NCBI RefSeq assembly: GCF_000327385.1
Contig: NW_008708986.1
Location: 5,280,443 to 5,344,442 of the forward strand
Reading direction: 5' to 3'
DNA: 64,000 bases
Origin: Lottia gigantea
Taxonomy: Eukaryota; Mollusca; Gastropoda; Lottiidae
Shown: in pieces, positions 60,500 to 64,000 of the stretch
Numbering within the stretch: position 1 is the stretch's first letter
Layout: each line of letters starts with the position of its first letter
Translations under genes and position numbers: made by a program
The notes under the pieces: model-generated
Told to the model about the DNA's origin: nothing
Seen by the model: the letters and a program-made list of their open reading frames with translations, nothing else
Databases searched by the model: none

Positions 60500-60925
60500 G
60501 ACAGTTTTTAGATGTGAACAGATTGTTTAGTAGTTTTCTAGTGAACAAATTGTTTGGTAGTTTTACAGATGTAAACAGATTGTTTAATAGTTTCTAGATG
60601 TGAACAGATTGTTTAGTAGTTTTCTAGATTTGAACATATCATTTAGAATTTTTTTAGTCAACAGATTGTTTGGTAGTTTTCTAGATATGAACAGATTGTT
60701 TGGTAGTTTTCTAGATATGAACAGATTGTTTGGTAGTTTTCTAGATACGAACAGATTGTTTGGTAGTTTTTTAGATATGAACAGATTGTTTGGTAGTTTT
60801 CTAGATATGAACAGATTGTTTGGTAGTTTTACAGATGTAAACAGATTATTTAATAGTTTTTAGATGTGAACAGATTGTTTGGTAGCATGGCATAGGTAAA
60901 CAGGTTGTTTTGGTATTTTCCAGAT
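60500..60925. repeat. Minisatellite, 30-bp unit
   Basis: Copies of GAACAGATTGTTTGGTAGTT plus TTCTAGATAT, most regular at 60658-60835. The frame across it reads repeats of MNRLFGSFLD because 30 is divisible by three; there is no sign of a gene. Confidence 0.9.
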
Positions 60926-61355
60926 GCAGATCGATATCGATTATCTCTACCCATTGCATTCCCCCATCAATGAAATGATTGCATTTGTTTTGGCTTATAA
61001 ACATGACAAACGCCTCCATGTATGTGCGTTGGGAGAAAAAATAGAAAGGACTGTGAAAAAATTGATCTTTGATCTTTAGCGTGCATAATGAGTAACGAAT
61101 GAGGCTAATCACTCTAACGAAATGTTTTCTTCCTTGCGAAACCTCTCCGAACCGATTAAAAAAGTCAAATAAATCTAAAATGCCCCCAACTTTATCTTGA
61201 CAGAGTAATCAAATTATCATGAAGATATTAAAAGAAGATGAGATAGAATGGACTTCTGTATCTGATGATTAATAATCACTGTGGTTTGTCGTGAGAGACC
61301 ATAGTTATTTCCCTTTATTCATCATCAGACAACGTAGAGCATTAATCGACAGCAA
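60926..61355. other. No feature recognised
   Basis: Intergenic sequence without supported coding, RNA or repeat content. Confidence 0.4.
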
Positions 61356-61359
61356 CCCG

Positions 61360-62095
61360 CATGTACGTCGTCCACAATTGCTCGTAAACACTCCAGGTAA
61401 AGGCGCTATTCTGAAGATTTGTATTACTATCGACTTATAAACCCGATCGAAAACGCTTTTAACTTAATTTATTGACGAATTTACACGAAACTTTTGTAAA
61501 ATTGTTCATAAGATATCAAGAAGGAACCCTGTCAAAATTGTAAAACATTGAAATTTTAATGAGTTACTGTCCTTGTTGCTCGAAAAGTGTTTGGTTTTTA
61601 AATGGTAATCATTTTTTATACGCCTACATGAAACTGGGGCGTATATTGCCGTCACCCATGCCCGTCCGTCCGTCCGTCCACAATTGCTCGTAAACACTCT
61701 ACAAGACACATTTCTTCAGGATTTTGACAAAACTTGGTGTGAGTGTTCGTAATCACCCAACGATGAACCCTTTTGAAAATCAGAATATCGAAAAATAATT
61801 AATATGAGTTATTGCCCTTGTTCTTGAAAACACTATCAATTTTTAGCTCGTATAAACACTATAGAAGGCTCAATTCGTGACGGATTTTTACAAAACGTGG
61901 TGTGAGGATGAACTTTATTGAAAATCAGAAGAATCGAAAAATATTTAGTATGAGTTATTGCCCTTGTTCTTGAAAACGTGCTCAATTGTTAGGCCGTAAA
62001 CACTCTAGAAGGCACAATTCTTGACGGGTTTTGACGGAACTTGGTGTAAGTGTTCGTTATCACCCAATGTACCCTATCGAAAATCTGGCATTTCT
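61360..62095 (-). repeat. Tandem-core interspersed elements, reverse orientation
   Basis: A fragment at 61365-61400 (CCACAATTGCTCGTAAACAC) precedes a longer copy. That copy begins TTTTATACGCCTACATGAAA, carries CCGTCCGTCCGTCC, and then about three monomers (CTCGTAAACACTCT, GTTATTGCCCTTGTTCTTGA). It is the reverse orientation of the end at 48798. Confidence 0.75.
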
Positions 62096-64000
62096 GGCAG
62101 GGCCATTGTCCTCGTAGAAACTGAAACTGCACAATATATATGATGTACTCTTATAATAGTATGAATTCAAAACTCACCTTATATCTTGTAGTTCTTTCAC
62201 TATATATTGTCAAATTCTTTGATATACTTACATGTACTGCATTATTACATGGTACAATTATTGTACCAAGCCCAATACCCTGTATCTTCGAGCAACTGTT
62301 TTTCGGCATTTTATCTTTTTTGTCCGTGGCGACGTAGACGACCTGCTTTTTCAACTATTTTCATGTTATAGCAAGTTATTTAAGACCGAGCTTAGAGAAA
62401 TCTTTGCATGTACGATGCAGAGTTGGACATATATTGTTATTCGGCCAAATTTAATTTAAGTCATACAAATTTAGTAAAACCTCTTCATAACAATAATCCG
62501 GCTATCGCATCACGTCATTTTGACAACTTGAAGAGGTAATTCGTAGGCTGTGTAATGTTGATAACAATTTAAAGGGGATTATGTTTTTGTAACTTAAAAC
62601 ATTGAGTAATGATGCTATTAAAATATAACTTCAGACTTGACATTTACTTTACGGCATTTCATTTAATATAGCGAAATTGAATCTGAAATATCCCAATTCA
62701 GTACTGGAATTAGTTACAAATCCCCTGAAAGCTTCAAGGCAAGTAAGTCGACAAAAAGTGTCTAATCTTCTTTGAAGAGAAAATTGGTATAAAATTGTCA
62801 TCCTAAGTATCATTTCTTCCACACTTAAAAAGTTGATTCTTCTTGAGAGTCTTTAGCCTTCAAGTTAACGTTTTATTACATCAGTAAAAGGAAGTTAGTC
62901 AATTTCTGTCACATTTCGATCTTAATTGTTCGTAGATGTGGAATGGTTATTTCTTATGATAAATCAATTAGAAACATGCACCTCGCTGACAATGAAGAGC
63001 AGCTTTTGAGATGAGTGCAAACAAATTTTATTCCCCCTAAATTGCCTCTGAATTTGAAATAAAGTTCCGCATGTTACAATGTACACCAACAGTTTTTTTG
63101 GGGCCATTCTGATAGGAGTATGAAGAGTCGAAGACTTCCATAATAGCGGGGCAGGTTAAGATATTTTCTTAAAACTCCAATTTATTGCCTAACTGAATAT
63201 ATTGAGTGCGAATCCCTTTCAGAGAGTCCATAAACAATAATGCTTATATTCACAATCTTCAGTACACAAGACATTGTATTTTCGCTTACCATAAAATAAT
63301 ATACTAAATAACAAGTACTAACTTCGCTCTGAATCCGTAATAAGAAGAACATACATTGAAAATATTTTTGAAAACTGGCATTGAACTGGTAACGCAATTT
63401 CCTTTTCCTTTTCTTTGCCAAGACGTTTCCCATGACCTTGTTTGAAGAACTATGCTATCCTTCAGAGACAAAAGGCCTCTACTCCGGCGGTTCGCTCTTT
63501 GTTTTTCAATAACTTCTCTTTCAGTACTTGAAGAGATTTTTTAGGTATATTCAATTGACAGTAAATGATTGTGATGACAATGGCATCCTGTTTACATGTG
63601 TTGATTTTTGTCAGAAATATTCCATTCTTAGGTGACCCTGGTACGAAAATAACTTGTTAATTGACATGAGCACTTCATGTATCACGTAGTTGTGAAGTTG
63701 TGAAATTTGAGTTTATTGTATTTGGAATGTCTTGGAATTGTGTTTGTTTATCTTTCATGCCGAAGTGAGATTATAAAATTGACATTTTCTTTATCGACAG
63801 GAAATATGATTACTTTAGATTGATTTGATCTTAATCAACTTTCTATTGCTTTTTCTTTTTTTTGAGATTACTACTTCATTGACATATGATATACCGACAA
63901 CATACAAACTGTGACTTCATGAGGCTCAGATTTTCGGAACTGTAGGAATCGGACGGGTGTATAGTATTACAATCCGTCAAAACTCAGCGACATTTATTGC
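62096..64000. other. No feature recognised
   Basis: About 1.9 kb of AT-rich sequence to the window end. Short ORFs on both strands show no domain signal. Confidence 0.4.

Noticed and set aside
60600-60863. Plus-strand ORF of MNRLFGSFLD repeats
   Set aside because: A by-product of the 30-bp minisatellite.

Overview
The window is AT-rich eukaryotic (animal) genomic DNA with intron-split genes, GT-AG introns, long intergenic spaces and many MITEs, minisatellites and dispersed repeats. The interspersed repeats with a tandem core of about 162 bp, together with MAM, SRCR and Ig receptor genes, suggest a mollusc, perhaps a marine gastropod. This placement is inference, not a measured match.

Region 1 (1-8.5 kb, + strand) holds the 3' part of a single-pass Ig-superfamily receptor: three Ig exons, a transmembrane exon and a set of small cytoplasmic exons rich in tyrosine motifs. 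A Tc1-like transposase ORF sits in one of its introns in the opposite orientation.

Region 2 (9.6-19 kb, + strand) holds a complete second receptor: signal peptide, MAM domain, SRCR domain, one divergent Ig domain, seven nearly identical Ig exons in tandem, a transmembrane helix and a short tail. Every junction from SRCR to the tail that I checked is compatible in phase, and the full chain would encode 1152 residues if all seven copies are used. The tandem Ig exons are the most interesting structure in the window. They and their introns are recent duplicates, the differences sit mostly in the first quarter of the domain, and most of them change the protein. The phase-1 symmetrical exons could be lost, gained or skipped without breaking the frame. 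The two receptor genes lie head-to-tail and look like part of a receptor cluster.

Region 3 (19-31.7 kb) is gene-poor. It carries several MITEs (two copies of a hAT-like family, a long-TIR MITE, a Harbinger-like element and others), a 474-bp near-perfect tandem duplication, and one open stretch at 28.5 kb that looks like an exon or exon relic.

Region 4 (31.7-32.5 kb, possibly reaching further) has a TATA-like box, a 73-codon upstream ORF and a first coding exon for an unrecognised basic, Ser/Pro-rich protein with two RVxF-type PP1-docking motifs. Its downstream exons are not established.

Region 5 (32.5-64 kb) has no gene I can support. It holds minisatellites (about 46-, 45- and 30-bp units), a degenerate 30-36-bp array, composite repeats with a 162-bp tandem core, further MITEs and two 50-N assembly gaps in the window overall (15231-15280 and 36771-36820).
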